A stretch of 64,000 bases of DNA, from contig OZ255707.1 of NCBI GenBank assembly GCA_965277075.1, positions 930,001 to 994,000 of the forward strand. Direction: 5' to 3'. A model generated the notes under the pieces. The model saw only the letters and a program-made list of their open reading frames with translations, was not told the DNA's origin and did not search any database. This document shows, one piece after another, positions 52,162-62,181 of the stretch. Source of the stretch: Lustribacter sp965277075. Its GTDB lineage: Bacteria > Vulcanimicrobiota > Vulcanimicrobiia > Vulcanimicrobiales > Vulcanimicrobiaceae. How positions within the stretch are numbered: position 1 is the first letter of the stretch; each line of letters starts with the position of its first letter. A program made the position numbers and the translations under genes.

Positions 52162-55100
52162 CGACCGTGACCGACCTCGTCGACGATCGCATCATCGCGG
52201 CGTCCGATGCGATCGCGGTGACCTGCGCGAACGGACACCTCACGTACGCCGAACTCGGTGCGCGCGCCGATCGTTTGGCGCAACGTCTGCGCGTGGGCGG
52301 GATCGGGCGTGGGTCGCTCGTCGGCATTTGCGTCGAGCGATCGGCGAACATGATCATTGGACTGCTGGCGATCTGGAAGGCGGGCGCGGCGTACGTACCG
52401 CTCGACCCCGCATTTCCACCCGCACGCCTCGCGTTCATGGCCGGCGACGCACAGCTCGCCGCCGTCTTGACGCAAAACGCATTACGGCCCATCGTCGACG
52501 TCGTGCTCGCGCGTGCGAACGCGGATGCGGAGATTGGCGCACATACGGCGCCTGCCGTCGTATGTATCGACGACGCGACGGACATTCCCACCTCCGCGCG
52601 CGGGCCGTTCGCGGAACGTAACGCGGACGATCTCGCCTATGTCCTGTACACGTCCGGCTCGACCGGGCGTCCGAAGGGCGTTCCCGTAGCGCATCGCGCT
52701 CTGGTGAATTTCTTGGGATCGATGGCGCGCGAGCCGGGCCTCGGCGCGAACGACACGCTGCTCGCCGTCACAACGCTATCGTTCGATATCGCGGGCCTAG
52801 AGATCTGGTTACCGCTCACCGTCGGCGCGCGCATCGCGCTCGCGACGCACGACGAGGCCGCCAACGGCCGGCGGCTCGCATCGCTTCTCGACGACGTCGG
52901 GGCGACGATGCTGCAGGCGACGCCGGCGACATGGCGGCTTCTGCTCGCCGCGAATTGGGACGGCGCGCCGGAGCTGACGATGCTGTGCGGCGGTGAAGCG
53001 CTGACACGCGATCTCGCGGCGGCATTGCTCGCGCGCGGCCGCGCATTATGGAACATGTACGGCCCGACGGAAACGACGATTTGGTCGTCGTTGCAACGTG
53101 TGCGAAGCGATGAGCCGATCGGGCTCGGACATCCGATTGAAAACACGCAGCTCTACATCGTCGGCGAGGACGGCGAACCCGCCGCGGCCGGCATCGCCGG
53201 TGAACTGCTCATCGGCGGCGACGGCGTCGCAGCCGGCTACCTGCGACGGCCGGATCTCACCGCGCAGCGCTTCATCGCCGACCGTTTCCGCGCCGTTCCC
53301 GGTGCACGCTTGTACCGGACGGGCGATCTCGTGCGCCCTCACGCCGACGGACGCCTCGAATTTCTCGGCCGCATCGATCAGCAAGTCAAAATCCGCGGTT
53401 TCCGCATCGAGCTCGGCGAGATCGAAGCGGCGCTCGCCGCATATCCGGGCGTCCGGCAAGCAGCAGCCGGGGTACGGCTCGATGCCGTCGGTGAACCGGC
53501 ACTCGTTGCGTATTATGTCGCCGCCGGCGACGCGCCGCAGGCCGACGCGCTGCGTGCCCATCTGCGTACCTCGTTGCCCGACTACATGGTGCCCGCGCGC
53601 TACGTGCGCCTCGGCGCGTTTCCGCTGACGCTCAACGGCAAACTCGACCGCGCCGCGTTGGCCGAGACGACCGGCGATGCGCAGCGCCTGGCGACACCGT
53701 TCGTCGCTCCGGGCACCGCGCTCGAGTCGGCAATCGCAGCGTACGCGAGGGAGTTGCTCGGGCGCGAAAGCATCGGAATCGATGACGACTTCTTCACGCT
53801 CGGCGGTCATTCGTTGCGTGCGATGCGGCTGCTCGGACGCGTCGCGTCCGCGTACAAGGTCGACGTTCCGATGCGCGCGTTCTTCGACGCGCCGACGGTT
53901 CGCGCGCTCGCGAAACACGTCGAAGCAGCGCCGCGCAGCACCGGCGGCATTGCACGCGCTCGGCGCGCGATCGATGCGCCAGCGCCACTCACGTCCGCCC
54001 AGGAAACGCTCTGGCTATTGGACGGCGCGACGCCGGGCGGGGGCGTGGCGTACAACCTCTCCGTGACGCTGCAGGTGAACGGACGGCTCGATCGAGTCGC
54101 CCTCCAGCGCGCGCTCGACACGCTGGCGGTGCGGCATCCCGCACTGCGTACGACATTCACCCGGCGCGAAGCGGTCGCGGAACAATGGGTCGGTCCGCCG
54201 CGCGCCGTCAATCTGCACATCATCGATCTGAACGGGTTCGCCGTTGACGAACGCCGGGACGAGGCCATGCGCGTCGCCGGCGCATACGTCGGAGAGCCGT
54301 TCGACTTGACGCAAGACGTCCTCGTTCGGGCACTGCTCGTCGACTGCGGCGCCGACGCGTCCTTTCTCACCTTACTCTCGCACCACATCGTCACCGACGG
54401 TCTCTCGTTCGAAATTCTGGTACGCGATCTCGCCCGGCTCTACGCTGATGCGATTCGGGGCGCTGACCCCGACGCACCGCGCACTGCGCTCGATTTTAGC
54501 GACGTCGCCGCCTGGCAGCACGAACGGCTCGACTCCGCTCGCACCGCATTGCTGACGGCGTACTGGCGCGAGCAACTGCGCGGAGCCGGCACGGCGCTGG
54601 CGCTTCCGACCGACCGGCCACGACCGCTTGAGGCCGACTACGCCGGCGCGCGTGCGTTCGCGTTCGTTCCACCGGCGATAACCGATGCGTTGCGCGCGTT
54701 CGCGCGGCGCCAAGGAACGACGCTTCACATCGTTCTCGTCGCCGCATTTGCGACGCTTCTCCATCGCTATACGCGTCAGGCGGACCTCGTCATCGGGTCG
54801 CCGCTCGCGGGACGCACGCGACCGGAGTTCGACGACCTCGTCGGTTACTTCGTCAACACGCTGCCGCTGCGCGTGCAGTTCGCTGACGATCCGTCATTCG
54901 CCGACATCGTTATGCGCGTGCGCAACGCGTGGATGGACATCGTCGAACATGGGGACACGCCGTTCGAGGTGCTGGCGAACGCATGTGCGGACGTGCGCTC
55001 GGGCGGGACGCCATACCAAACATTGATCACGCTCGATGACGGCTTCGCGGAACCGGCGCGGTTCGGCGCGCACGAAGCGAACGTCGTCGAGATCGAGACC

Positions 55101-58100
55101 GGCACCGCAAAATTCGATCTCAGCCTCTACGTTACGGACATGGGAGCCGGTTTACGGCTCCTGATCGAATATCGGACTGCGCTGTTCGACGCCGAAACCA
55201 TCGAGCGTTTCGCGCAACACTTCATCGTACTCTTAGCGGCGGGCGTCGACCGTCCGGGTGATCGGGCCGGCGCCATCTCGATCTTGCCGCCGGACGAGCG
55301 CGCGCTGCTGACGGAACGCTGGAGCCTGCCGCTTCGAGCCGGCGACGCCTGCGACATGACGCTCGTTCAACTCGTCGAAACGCAGGTTGCACGCAGCCCG
55401 GACGCGATCGCCGTCGTCTTCGGCGACGTCGCGTTGACGTATCGCGCGCTCGATGAACACGCGAACCGACTGGCCCTCCGATTGTGCGATGCGGGCGCCG
55501 CTCCGAACATTCGCGTCGGCGTGTGCCTCGATCGTTCCGAGCGGCTCGTCGTCGCGCTGCTGGCGATCGCGAAAGCCGGCGCTGCCTACGTTCCGCTCGA
55601 TCCGTCCCTACCGCCGGCGCGACTCGCCTTCATGGCCTCCGATGCGGCACTCCAGATCGTGGTGACCGAGCGCGCGCAACGTGACCTCCTCGGAGCCGTC
55701 GCGACGGCAGCGCGGACGATCGACACCGCGTATGTCGAACCGCGGCTGCTCGACGTTGGTGTCGCGGGAGCGACGAACGACGAGGTCCTCGCTCCGGCGC
55801 CGGCGCCGTATCGCGCCGGCCCCGACGATCTTGCGTACGTCCTCTACACGTCGGGCTCGACGGGCCGTCCGAAGGGCGTTCCCGTTACGCACCGGTCGAT
55901 CGCCAACGTGCTGCTGTCCATGCGGCACGAACCGGGCATCGCGTCCGGCGACGTGATGATCGCGCTGACGACGCTGTCGTTCGATATCGCCGGCGTCGAG
56001 ATGTGGTTGCCGCTTTCAGCCGGCGCCTGCATCGCCGTTGCACCGCGCGAGGCCGCAACGGACGGCCACGTGCTCTCGAAGCTGCTGGCCACGGCGCAGG
56101 TGACGCTCATGCAGGCGACACCCGCAACGTGGCGTCTCTTGCTCGCCGCCGGCTGGCCGGGACGGCCGGACCTGCGCATGATCAGCTGCGGCGAGGCGCT
56201 TCTGCCAGACCTGGCCGAGGCGTTGTTACAACGCGGCCGAGCGCTTTGGAACATGTACGGCCCAACCGAAACGACCGTCTACTCATCATTGCAACGCGTC
56301 GAGCGCAACGAACCGATCGGGCTCGGTCATCCGATCGCGAACACCCAGTTGTACGTGTTGGAAGCCGGTGGAGAACCGGCGCCGATCGGCATCCCGGGTG
56401 AGCTCGTCATCGGCGGCGCCGGCGTTGCCGGCGGCTATCTGAACCGCCCCGACCTCACGGCACAACGCTTCGTTCCGGACCGCTTCGGAGCGACACCGGA
56501 CCGGCGAGTCTATCGAACCGGAGATCTCGCGCGGCGCCGCGCCGACGGGCGCCTCGAGTTCTTGGGGCGCCTCGACCATCAGGTGAAGTTGCGCGGCTTT
56601 CGCATCGAACTCGGCGAAATCGAAGCGGTGCTAGCGGCGCATCCAAGCGTACGCGAAGCGGTCGCGGTCGTGCGCATCGACGCAACCGGCGACTCCGTCC
56701 TCGTCGCCTATTGCGTTCTCTCGCAACGCACCGACGATAATGCGATCAGCGTGCTGCGCGCGCATGCGCGGCTCGTGCTTCCCGACTTCATGGTGCCGGC
56801 GCGATTCGTCGTGCTCGACGCGATGCCGCTTTCAGTCAGCGGCAAAGTGGACCGCGCTGCGCTGCCGGAAATTGATTCGTCCGCGTCGGACCTGGGCCCA
56901 TTCGTTGCGCCGCGAACCGAACTCGAACGCGCGATCGCGCGGCTCGCCGCCGAGGTTCTCGGTCTCGACACCGTCAGCGTTGAGGATAACTTCTTTGCAC
57001 TGGGCGGCCACTCGCTGCGTGCGATGCGTTTGCTGAGCCGCGTCGCGGCACACGCCGGCGTCGTAACGCCGCTGCGCGACTTTTTCGCTGCGCCGACGGT
57101 TGCCGCGCTCGCGGCGACTGTGGCCGGTACAGCGCCCCGCGCAGCACCCGAATCCGCCGTGCCGGCCCGCGGTGAGTTCGACCCGGCGCCGCTTTCGCCG
57201 GCTCAGGAGGCGCTCTGGCTCCTCGATCGCGCGACCTCCGGCGGACGGGCGTACAATCTGCCGGTCGCGTTTCGCGTCCGCGGTCGTATCGACGATGCGG
57301 CGCTCCACGTGGCGCTCGACGTGCTGGTCGAGCGCCACGCGGCACTGCGGACGACGTTCCACTCCCGGGACGGCGTGACGCTGCAAACCGCCGGAGCGCC
57401 GCGTGCGGTGCCGCTTGCGGTCGTCGATGCGAGCGAAGCGGATGTATCGCATCTGCTGACCGCGTTCGCGACCAAGCCGTTCGATCTCGAACGCGATCTC
57501 CTGCTGCGCGCGTTTCTTCTGCACGCGACGTCCGGCGACGTCGTGGCATTGGTTTCGCATCACATCGTCACCGACGGCGTCTCGTGCGACATCCTCCTCG
57601 AAGAGCTTGCGACGGCATATGACGCCGCATCCCGCGACATGACGGCCGAACTCGGCGTCCCGCCGGTTCGTTTCTCCGACGCCGTCGTCTGGCAACGTGA
57701 GCGCCTCGCCGGTGAACGTTCGACGGCACTCACCGCGTATTGGCGCGAACAGCTCGCCGACGCAACACCGCTCGTCGCACTTTCGATCGACGGCGCGCGC
57801 CGTCGCAACGCGGAGTACGACGGCGCGCACGTCGTTGCGTCGACCGCTCCCGAAATACTCGCGCAATTGCGCGAGCTGGCGGCCGCGTGCGGCACAACGC
57901 TCTATGTCGTTGTGCTCGCCGCCTTTGCGACGTTTTTGCACCGCTACGCGCGTCAAGACGACATCATCGTCGGTTCGCCCATCGCCGGTCGCGACCGCAC
58001 GGAGTTCGAACGGATCGTCGGGTATTTCGTCAACACGATTCCTCTGCGCGTGCGGTTTGCCGGCGATCCGGCGTTTACGACCGTGCTCGCGGACGTTCAC

Positions 58101-60404
58101 CGAACGTGTCTTACGGGATTCGAGCACGCCGAGATCCCGTTCGACGTGCTCGCCGCAAATCGCAGCGGCGGCGCGACCGGGGCACCCTTTCAAACGCTGT
58201 TCACCCTCGAACACGCCGCCCAGGCGCGGCGTCTCGGATCCTTCGACGTCGAGCCGCTCGACATCGAAACCGGAACGGCCAAGTTCGACTTCAGCTTAGC
58301 CGCCGCTGAACGCGATGCAGGGTTGCATCTCTCGTTCGAGTACCGCACGGCGTGCTTCGAACGAGCGACCGTCGAACGGATGGCGCGACACTTCGATGCA
58401 TTGCTCGAGTCGATCGCTGTGAATCCGCACCGGCCGGTCGGGGCGCTCTCGCTCCTCGCGGCCGGAGAACGCGAGCGCGTTCTGCGGACGTTCAACGCAA
58501 ATACGACCGCATATCCGCGCGACGCGTGCGTGCACGAGCTCTTCGCGTCCTGGGTTGAGAAGACGCCCGACGCCGCGGCGGTCGTGTGCGGCGACAAGAC
58601 GCTCACGTATCGCGAACTCGGTATTCGCGCGGATCATCTGACGCAGCGTTTACGCGCGGTCGGTGTCACGCGAGGAACGCGGGTCGGGTTGTGCCTCGAA
58701 CGCTCGGTGGAGTTGCCGGCCGCGCTTGTTGCGATTCTCACGGCGGGAGGCACGTACGTGCCGCTCGACCTGTCGTATCCGGCGCAACGCATCGCATACA
58801 TGCTGCGCGACACGCGCGTTCCGCTGATCGTCACGCACAGCGATCTTGTTCCGGCGCTCGCCGACATTCTCGCGTCGGCCGACGATGCTGCGCCACCGAT
58901 CGTGGTCGCCATCGACGACGAGACGTCCCTACCGGGACGCGCGGAGCAGCCTGACAGCGATCGAGGGGCGGCAACCGATGCCGCCTACGTTATGTACACG
59001 TCGGGTTCGACCGGGCAGCCGAAGGGTGTTGCGATATCGCATCGTGCCATCGTGCGGCTCGTACGCGATACCAACTATGTGCGTCTCGACGCCGCCGAGG
59101 CCGTGCTCGGGTTTGCGCCGGCGTCGTTCGACGCGTCGACGTTCGAGATATGGGCGCCGCTGCTGAACGGAGGTCGCAGCGTTCTGACCGTAGCCGGGCA
59201 GCCGTCGCTCGACGTCCTCGGCGAGACCATCGAACGGGAGCGCGTCACGACGCTCTGGTTGACGGCGCCGCTCTTCGAGCAGATGGTCGACACACAACTG
59301 CACCGGCTCGCTTCGGTTCGGCAGATTCTTTCCGGCGGCGATGTTCTCTCGCCGCTTCACGTTCGGCGCGCGTTGGACGCACTGCCGAACGCTCGCGTCA
59401 TCAACGGTTACGGCCCGACCGAAAACACGACGTTTACCGCGTGCTTCGACGTCCCGCGCGACTGGTCACCGGAGGCCGCTCTGCCGATCGGCCGTCCCAT
59501 CGCGAATACCACGGTCTATCTCCTCGATGCGTACCGTGAGCCGGTACCGGCCGGCGTGTGCGGCGAACTCTACGCCGGCGGCGACGGCGTGGCGCTCGAG
59601 TATCTTCAGCAGCCGGAATTGACGGCGGAACGCATTTTGCCGGACCCATTCTCGACGGCGCACGACGCGCGGATGTACCGCACCGGCGATTATGCACGCT
59701 GGCGCAGCGACGGCACCCTCGAATTCCTCGGCCGAATCGACGGGCAGCTCAAGATCAACGGCTTTCGCGTTGAAACCGGCGAGATCGAACACGTTCTGCT
59801 CGCGCATAAAGCCGTGCGCGAGGCGGCGGTCGTCGGCCGCACCGATGTCAACGGCGCAAAACAGCTCGTCGCGTTCGTCGTCCCCCGCGACGGCCCGATC
59901 GCGCCGGAGGACGTGCGTACATTTCTGTCCGTGCGCCTTCCGTCGTACCTCGTACCGGCGCGCATTCTCGCGTTGGATGCGCTGCCGCTAACGCCCAGCG
60001 GGAAGCTCGATCGGGAACGTCTGCCGGATTTGGGCCAGTTCGCTGCGGCAGAACGTCCGGCGCACGTTGCACCGCGCACGGCGCTCGAGCGCTCGATCGC
60101 CACGTTGTGGTCGGAGATTCTGCGCGTCGAACCGATCGGCGTCGATGACGACTTCTTCGCGCTCGGCGGACACTCGCTGCTCGCAATGCGTTTGCTTGCG
60201 CGGCTGCGCGATCTGTTCGGCATCGAGTTGCCGCTCGGCGTGCTCTTCGACGCGCCGACGATCCCGCGACTCGTGCGCGCGCTCGAAGCGCGTGAGCCAA
60301 CGCCCGGACGCGCTGCGCGCGTCGCGCAGATCGTCCTCGACGTCGAGGCGATGTCGGCTAATGACCTGCGTGTCGCGGTCGAGGCGTACACGCCGGCCGG
60401 CTGA
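52158..60404 (+). CDS. three-module NRPS A-T-C-A-T-C-A-T, predicted Gly-X-Val
   Basis: 2748 aa, the longest gene in the window. It begins with an A domain and no C domain, the form of a chain-initiating protein. Module 1: LYTSGSTGRPKG (about 162), NMYGPTETT (about 298), carrier FFTLGGHSL (about 545); code D-I-L-Q-L-G-M-I-W, Gly. Module 2: C with HHIVTDG (about 741), A about 1080-1565, carrier about 1612; code D-I-V-Q-I-C-M-V-Y, not assignable, with Cys at a position that is normally Gly. Module 3: C with HHIVTDG (about 1801), A about 2140-2620, carrier about 2665; code D-A-F-W-L-G-G-T-F, Val. No epimerase, methyltransferase or thioesterase. It should pass its tripeptide to a C-domain protein encoded upstream, so gene order and assembly order probably differ. 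Confidence 0.95.
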   Translation: MTTVTDLVDDRIIAASDAIAVTCANGHLTYAELGARADRLAQRLRVGGIGRGSLVGICVERSANMIIGLLAIWKAGAAYVPLDPAFPPARLAFMAGDAQLAAVLTQNALRPIVDVVLARANADAEIGAHTAPAVVCIDDATDIPTSARGPFAERNADDLAYVLYTSGSTGRPKGVPVAHRALVNFLGSMAREPGLGANDTLLAVTTLSFDIAGLEIWLPLTVGARIALATHDEAANGRRLASLLDDVGATMLQATPATWRLLLAANWDGAPELTMLCGGEALTRDLAAALLARGRALWNMYGPTETTIWSSLQRVRSDEPIGLGHPIENTQLYIVGEDGEPAAAGIAGELLIGGDGVAAGYLRRPDLTAQRFIADRFRAVPGARLYRTGDLVRPHADGRLEFLGRIDQQVKIRGFRIELGEIEAALAAYPGVRQAAAGVRLDAVGEPALVAYYVAAGDAPQADALRAHLRTSLPDYMVPARYVRLGAFPLTLNGKLDRAALAETTGDAQRLATPFVAPGTALESAIAAYARELLGRESIGIDDDFFTLGGHSLRAMRLLGRVASAYKVDVPMRAFFDAPTVRALAKHVEAAPRSTGGIARARRAIDAPAPLTSAQETLWLLDGATPGGGVAYNLSVTLQVNGRLDRVALQRALDTLAVRHPALRTTFTRREAVAEQWVGPPRAVNLHIIDLNGFAVDERRDEAMRVAGAYVGEPFDLTQDVLVRALLVDCGADASFLTLLSHHIVTDGLSFEILVRDLARLYADAIRGADPDAPRTALDFSDVAAWQHERLDSARTALLTAYWREQLRGAGTALALPTDRPRPLEADYAGARAFAFVPPAITDALRAFARRQGTTLHIVLVAAFATLLHRYTRQADLVIGSPLAGRTRPEFDDLVGYFVNTLPLRVQFADDPSFADIVMRVRNAWMDIVEHGDTPFEVLANACADVRSGGTPYQTLITLDDGFAEPARFGAHEANVVEIETGTAKFDLSLYVTDMGAGLRLLIEYRTALFDAETIERFAQHFIVLLAAGVDRPGDRAGAISILPPDERALLTERWSLPLRAGDACDMTLVQLVETQVARSPDAIAVVFGDVALTYRALDEHANRLALRLCDAGAAPNIRVGVCLDRSERLVVALLAIAKAGAAYVPLDPSLPPARLAFMASDAALQIVVTERAQRDLLGAVATAARTIDTAYVEPRLLDVGVAGATNDEVLAPAPAPYRAGPDDLAYVLYTSGSTGRPKGVPVTHRSIANVLLSMRHEPGIASGDVMIALTTLSFDIAGVEMWLPLSAGACIAVAPREAATDGHVLSKLLATAQVTLMQATPATWRLLLAAGWPGRPDLRMISCGEALLPDLAEALLQRGRALWNMYGPTETTVYSSLQRVERNEPIGLGHPIANTQLYVLEAGGEPAPIGIPGELVIGGAGVAGGYLNRPDLTAQRFVPDRFGATPDRRVYRTGDLARRRADGRLEFLGRLDHQVKLRGFRIELGEIEAVLAAHPSVREAVAVVRIDATGDSVLVAYCVLSQRTDDNAISVLRAHARLVLPDFMVPARFVVLDAMPLSVSGKVDRAALPEIDSSASDLGPFVAPRTELERAIARLAAEVLGLDTVSVEDNFFALGGHSLRAMRLLSRVAAHAGVVTPLRDFFAAPTVAALAATVAGTAPRAAPESAVPARGEFDPAPLSPAQEALWLLDRATSGGRAYNLPVAFRVRGRIDDAALHVALDVLVERHAALRTTFHSRDGVTLQTAGAPRAVPLAVVDASEADVSHLLTAFATKPFDLERDLLLRAFLLHATSGDVVALVSHHIVTDGVSCDILLEELATAYDAASRDMTAELGVPPVRFSDAVVWQRERLAGERSTALTAYWREQLADATPLVALSIDGARRRNAEYDGAHVVASTAPEILAQLRELAAACGTTLYVVVLAAFATFLHRYARQDDIIVGSPIAGRDRTEFERIVGYFVNTIPLRVRFAGDPAFTTVLADVHRTCLTGFEHAEIPFDVLAANRSGGATGAPFQTLFTLEHAAQARRLGSFDVEPLDIETGTAKFDFSLAAAERDAGLHLSFEYRTACFERATVERMARHFDALLESIAVNPHRPVGALSLLAAGERERVLRTFNANTTAYPRDACVHELFASWVEKTPDAAAVVCGDKTLTYRELGIRADHLTQRLRAVGVTRGTRVGLCLERSVELPAALVAILTAGGTYVPLDLSYPAQRIAYMLRDTRVPLIVTHSDLVPALADILASADDAAPPIVVAIDDETSLPGRAEQPDSDRGAATDAAYVMYTSGSTGQPKGVAISHRAIVRLVRDTNYVRLDAAEAVLGFAPASFDASTFEIWAPLLNGGRSVLTVAGQPSLDVLGETIERERVTTLWLTAPLFEQMVDTQLHRLASVRQILSGGDVLSPLHVRRALDALPNARVINGYGPTENTTFTACFDVPRDWSPEAALPIGRPIANTTVYLLDAYREPVPAGVCGELYAGGDGVALEYLQQPELTAERILPDPFSTAHDARMYRTGDYARWRSDGTLEFLGRIDGQLKINGFRVETGEIEHVLLAHKAVREAAVVGRTDVNGAKQLVAFVVPRDGPIAPEDVRTFLSVRLPSYLVPARILALDALPLTPSGKLDRERLPDLGQFAAAERPAHVAPRTALERSIATLWSEILRVEPIGVDDDFFALGGHSLLAMRLLARLRDLFGIELPLGVLFDAPTIPRLVRALEAREPTPGRAARVAQIVLDVEAMSANDLRVAVEAYTPAG

Positions 60405-60461
60405 CACGCCGAAGGAACCCTCTTCGAGGCTTCCCATCACCGCGAAGCAAAAGCGGCGAAG

Positions 60462-62162
60462 ATGACCCTCGACGAACTCCGCCATACGGCGGCGCACGTA
60501 CTCGCGTATGCGGTGCAAGATCTGTTTCCCGAAGCGAAACCGACGATTGGGCCGGCGATCGAGAACGGATTCTACTACGATTTTCAACGCGACGAACCGT
60601 TCACGTCCGACGATCTGACCCGGCTCGAGACGCGCATGCACGAGATCGTCAAAGAGGACTATGCGATGACGGGGCGCCGCGTCGAGCGCGCTGAGGCGCT
60701 CGAGCGCTACCGCAACAATCCGTTCAAAGAAGAACTTGCGCGCGATATTCCCGAGGGCGAACCGATCACGCTCTATACGATCGGGGACTTCACGGATCTG
60801 TGCCGCGGTGGGCATGCGCGTACGACCGGTGAGATCGGCGCGCTCAAACTCACGACCGTCGCGGGCGCGTACTGGCGCGGGGACGAGCACAAACCGATGC
60901 TGCAACGCATCTACGGTACCGCGTTCCCGACGCAGCACGAACTCGACGAATATCTCGCGTTTCTCGATGAAGCGGCCAAACGCGACCATCGTAAGCTCGG
61001 CCTGGAACTCGACTTGTATTCGATCGAGGAGGACGCCGGCGGCGGCCTCGTGTTCTGGCATCCGAAAGGCGCGACCGTTCGGACGCTCGTCGAAAATTTT
61101 ATTCGCGAAGGCCTCGCCGAACGCGGCTATCAGCCGGTGATCACACCGCACATCGTGCACGAGAAACTCTACGAAACGTCAGGGCATCTCGACAACTTTG
61201 CGGCCGGCATGTTCGGTCCGATCGAAGTCGAGGGACAACGGTTCCGGCTCAAGCCGATGAACTGTCCGGGCCACATTCTCATCTATAAATCGCAAGGGCA
61301 CTCATATCGCGATCTGCCGCTGCGCTATTCGGAGTTCGGCACCGTGTATCGTTTCGAGCGCAGCGGAACGCTTCACGGTCTGACGCGCGTACGCGGCTTC
61401 ACGCAGGACGACGCACATCTCTTCTGCACGCCCGAGCAGCTGCAAGGCGAGTTCGAGCAAACGCTCGACGAGGCGCTGCGATTGATGCACGCGTTCGATT
61501 TCGACGATTTCGAATATTTCTTGTCGACGCGCGAAGAACGCGGGCCGACCGACGAGATCGCCGAGACGGCGATCCGCAACGCCCTCGAATCACACGATCT
61601 GCCGTATAAGATCGACGCAGGCGGCGGCGCGTTCTACGGTCCGAAGCTCGACATCCAATTGCACGACGCGATTGGCCGCCCATGGCAACTCGGCACCGTG
61701 CAGGTCGACTTCATTTTACCCGAGCGCTTCGATCTCAAATACCGGGGTGCCGACGGTACCGACCATCGACCGGTGATGATTCATCGCGCGCTCGCCGGAT
61801 CGATGGAGCGCTTCTTCGGCGTGCTGATCGAACATTTCGGCGGCAACTTCCCGGCCTGGATCGCACCGGTGCAAGCCGTCGTCGTTCCGATTTCCGAACA
61901 TCAGCTCGACTATGCGTACGACGTTGCAGCGCAACTTCGTGAAGCGGGATTTCGCATCGTCGTCGATGAGTCCAACGAGAAGCTCGGCTACAAGATTCGT
62001 CATTGGAAAACGCAAAAGGTTCCGTATATCCTCGTCGTCGGCAAATCGGAGGCGGCCGATGGAACGGTCAACATCAACGAACGCGGGAATGACGTGAAAC
62101 GAACGATCGCCGTGCCCGCGTTCGCCGACGAGTTGCGCGCGGTGATTGCCGGGCGCCGGTAG
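60462..62162 (+). CDS. thrS: threonyl-tRNA synthetase lacking the TGS domain
   Basis: 566 aa. Catalytic core complete: zinc and active-site residues C268 (MNCPGH), H319 (QDDAH) and H441 (MIHRALAGS), motif 2 RYSEFGTVYRFERSG, and a C-terminal anticodon-binding domain from about 465. The editing domain is present, with HTAAHVL (residues 8-14) and CRGGH. Compared with E. coli ThrRS (642 aa; C334, H385, H511) everything is offset by about 66-70 residues, so the small N-terminal TGS domain is the part missing. It lies 57 bases after an NRPS gene and is convergent with another. It may be the housekeeping enzyme, or a second, drug-insensitive copy protecting the producer; sequence alone does not decide. 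Confidence 0.95.
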   Translation: MTLDELRHTAAHVLAYAVQDLFPEAKPTIGPAIENGFYYDFQRDEPFTSDDLTRLETRMHEIVKEDYAMTGRRVERAEALERYRNNPFKEELARDIPEGEPITLYTIGDFTDLCRGGHARTTGEIGALKLTTVAGAYWRGDEHKPMLQRIYGTAFPTQHELDEYLAFLDEAAKRDHRKLGLELDLYSIEEDAGGGLVFWHPKGATVRTLVENFIREGLAERGYQPVITPHIVHEKLYETSGHLDNFAAGMFGPIEVEGQRFRLKPMNCPGHILIYKSQGHSYRDLPLRYSEFGTVYRFERSGTLHGLTRVRGFTQDDAHLFCTPEQLQGEFEQTLDEALRLMHAFDFDDFEYFLSTREERGPTDEIAETAIRNALESHDLPYKIDAGGGAFYGPKLDIQLHDAIGRPWQLGTVQVDFILPERFDLKYRGADGTDHRPVMIHRALAGSMERFFGVLIEHFGGNFPAWIAPVQAVVVPISEHQLDYAYDVAAQLREAGFRIVVDESNEKLGYKIRHWKTQKVPYILVVGKSEAADGTVNINERGNDVKRTIAVPAFADELRAVIAGRR

Positions 62163-62181
62163 CGTCAGCGCAAACCCGCGC

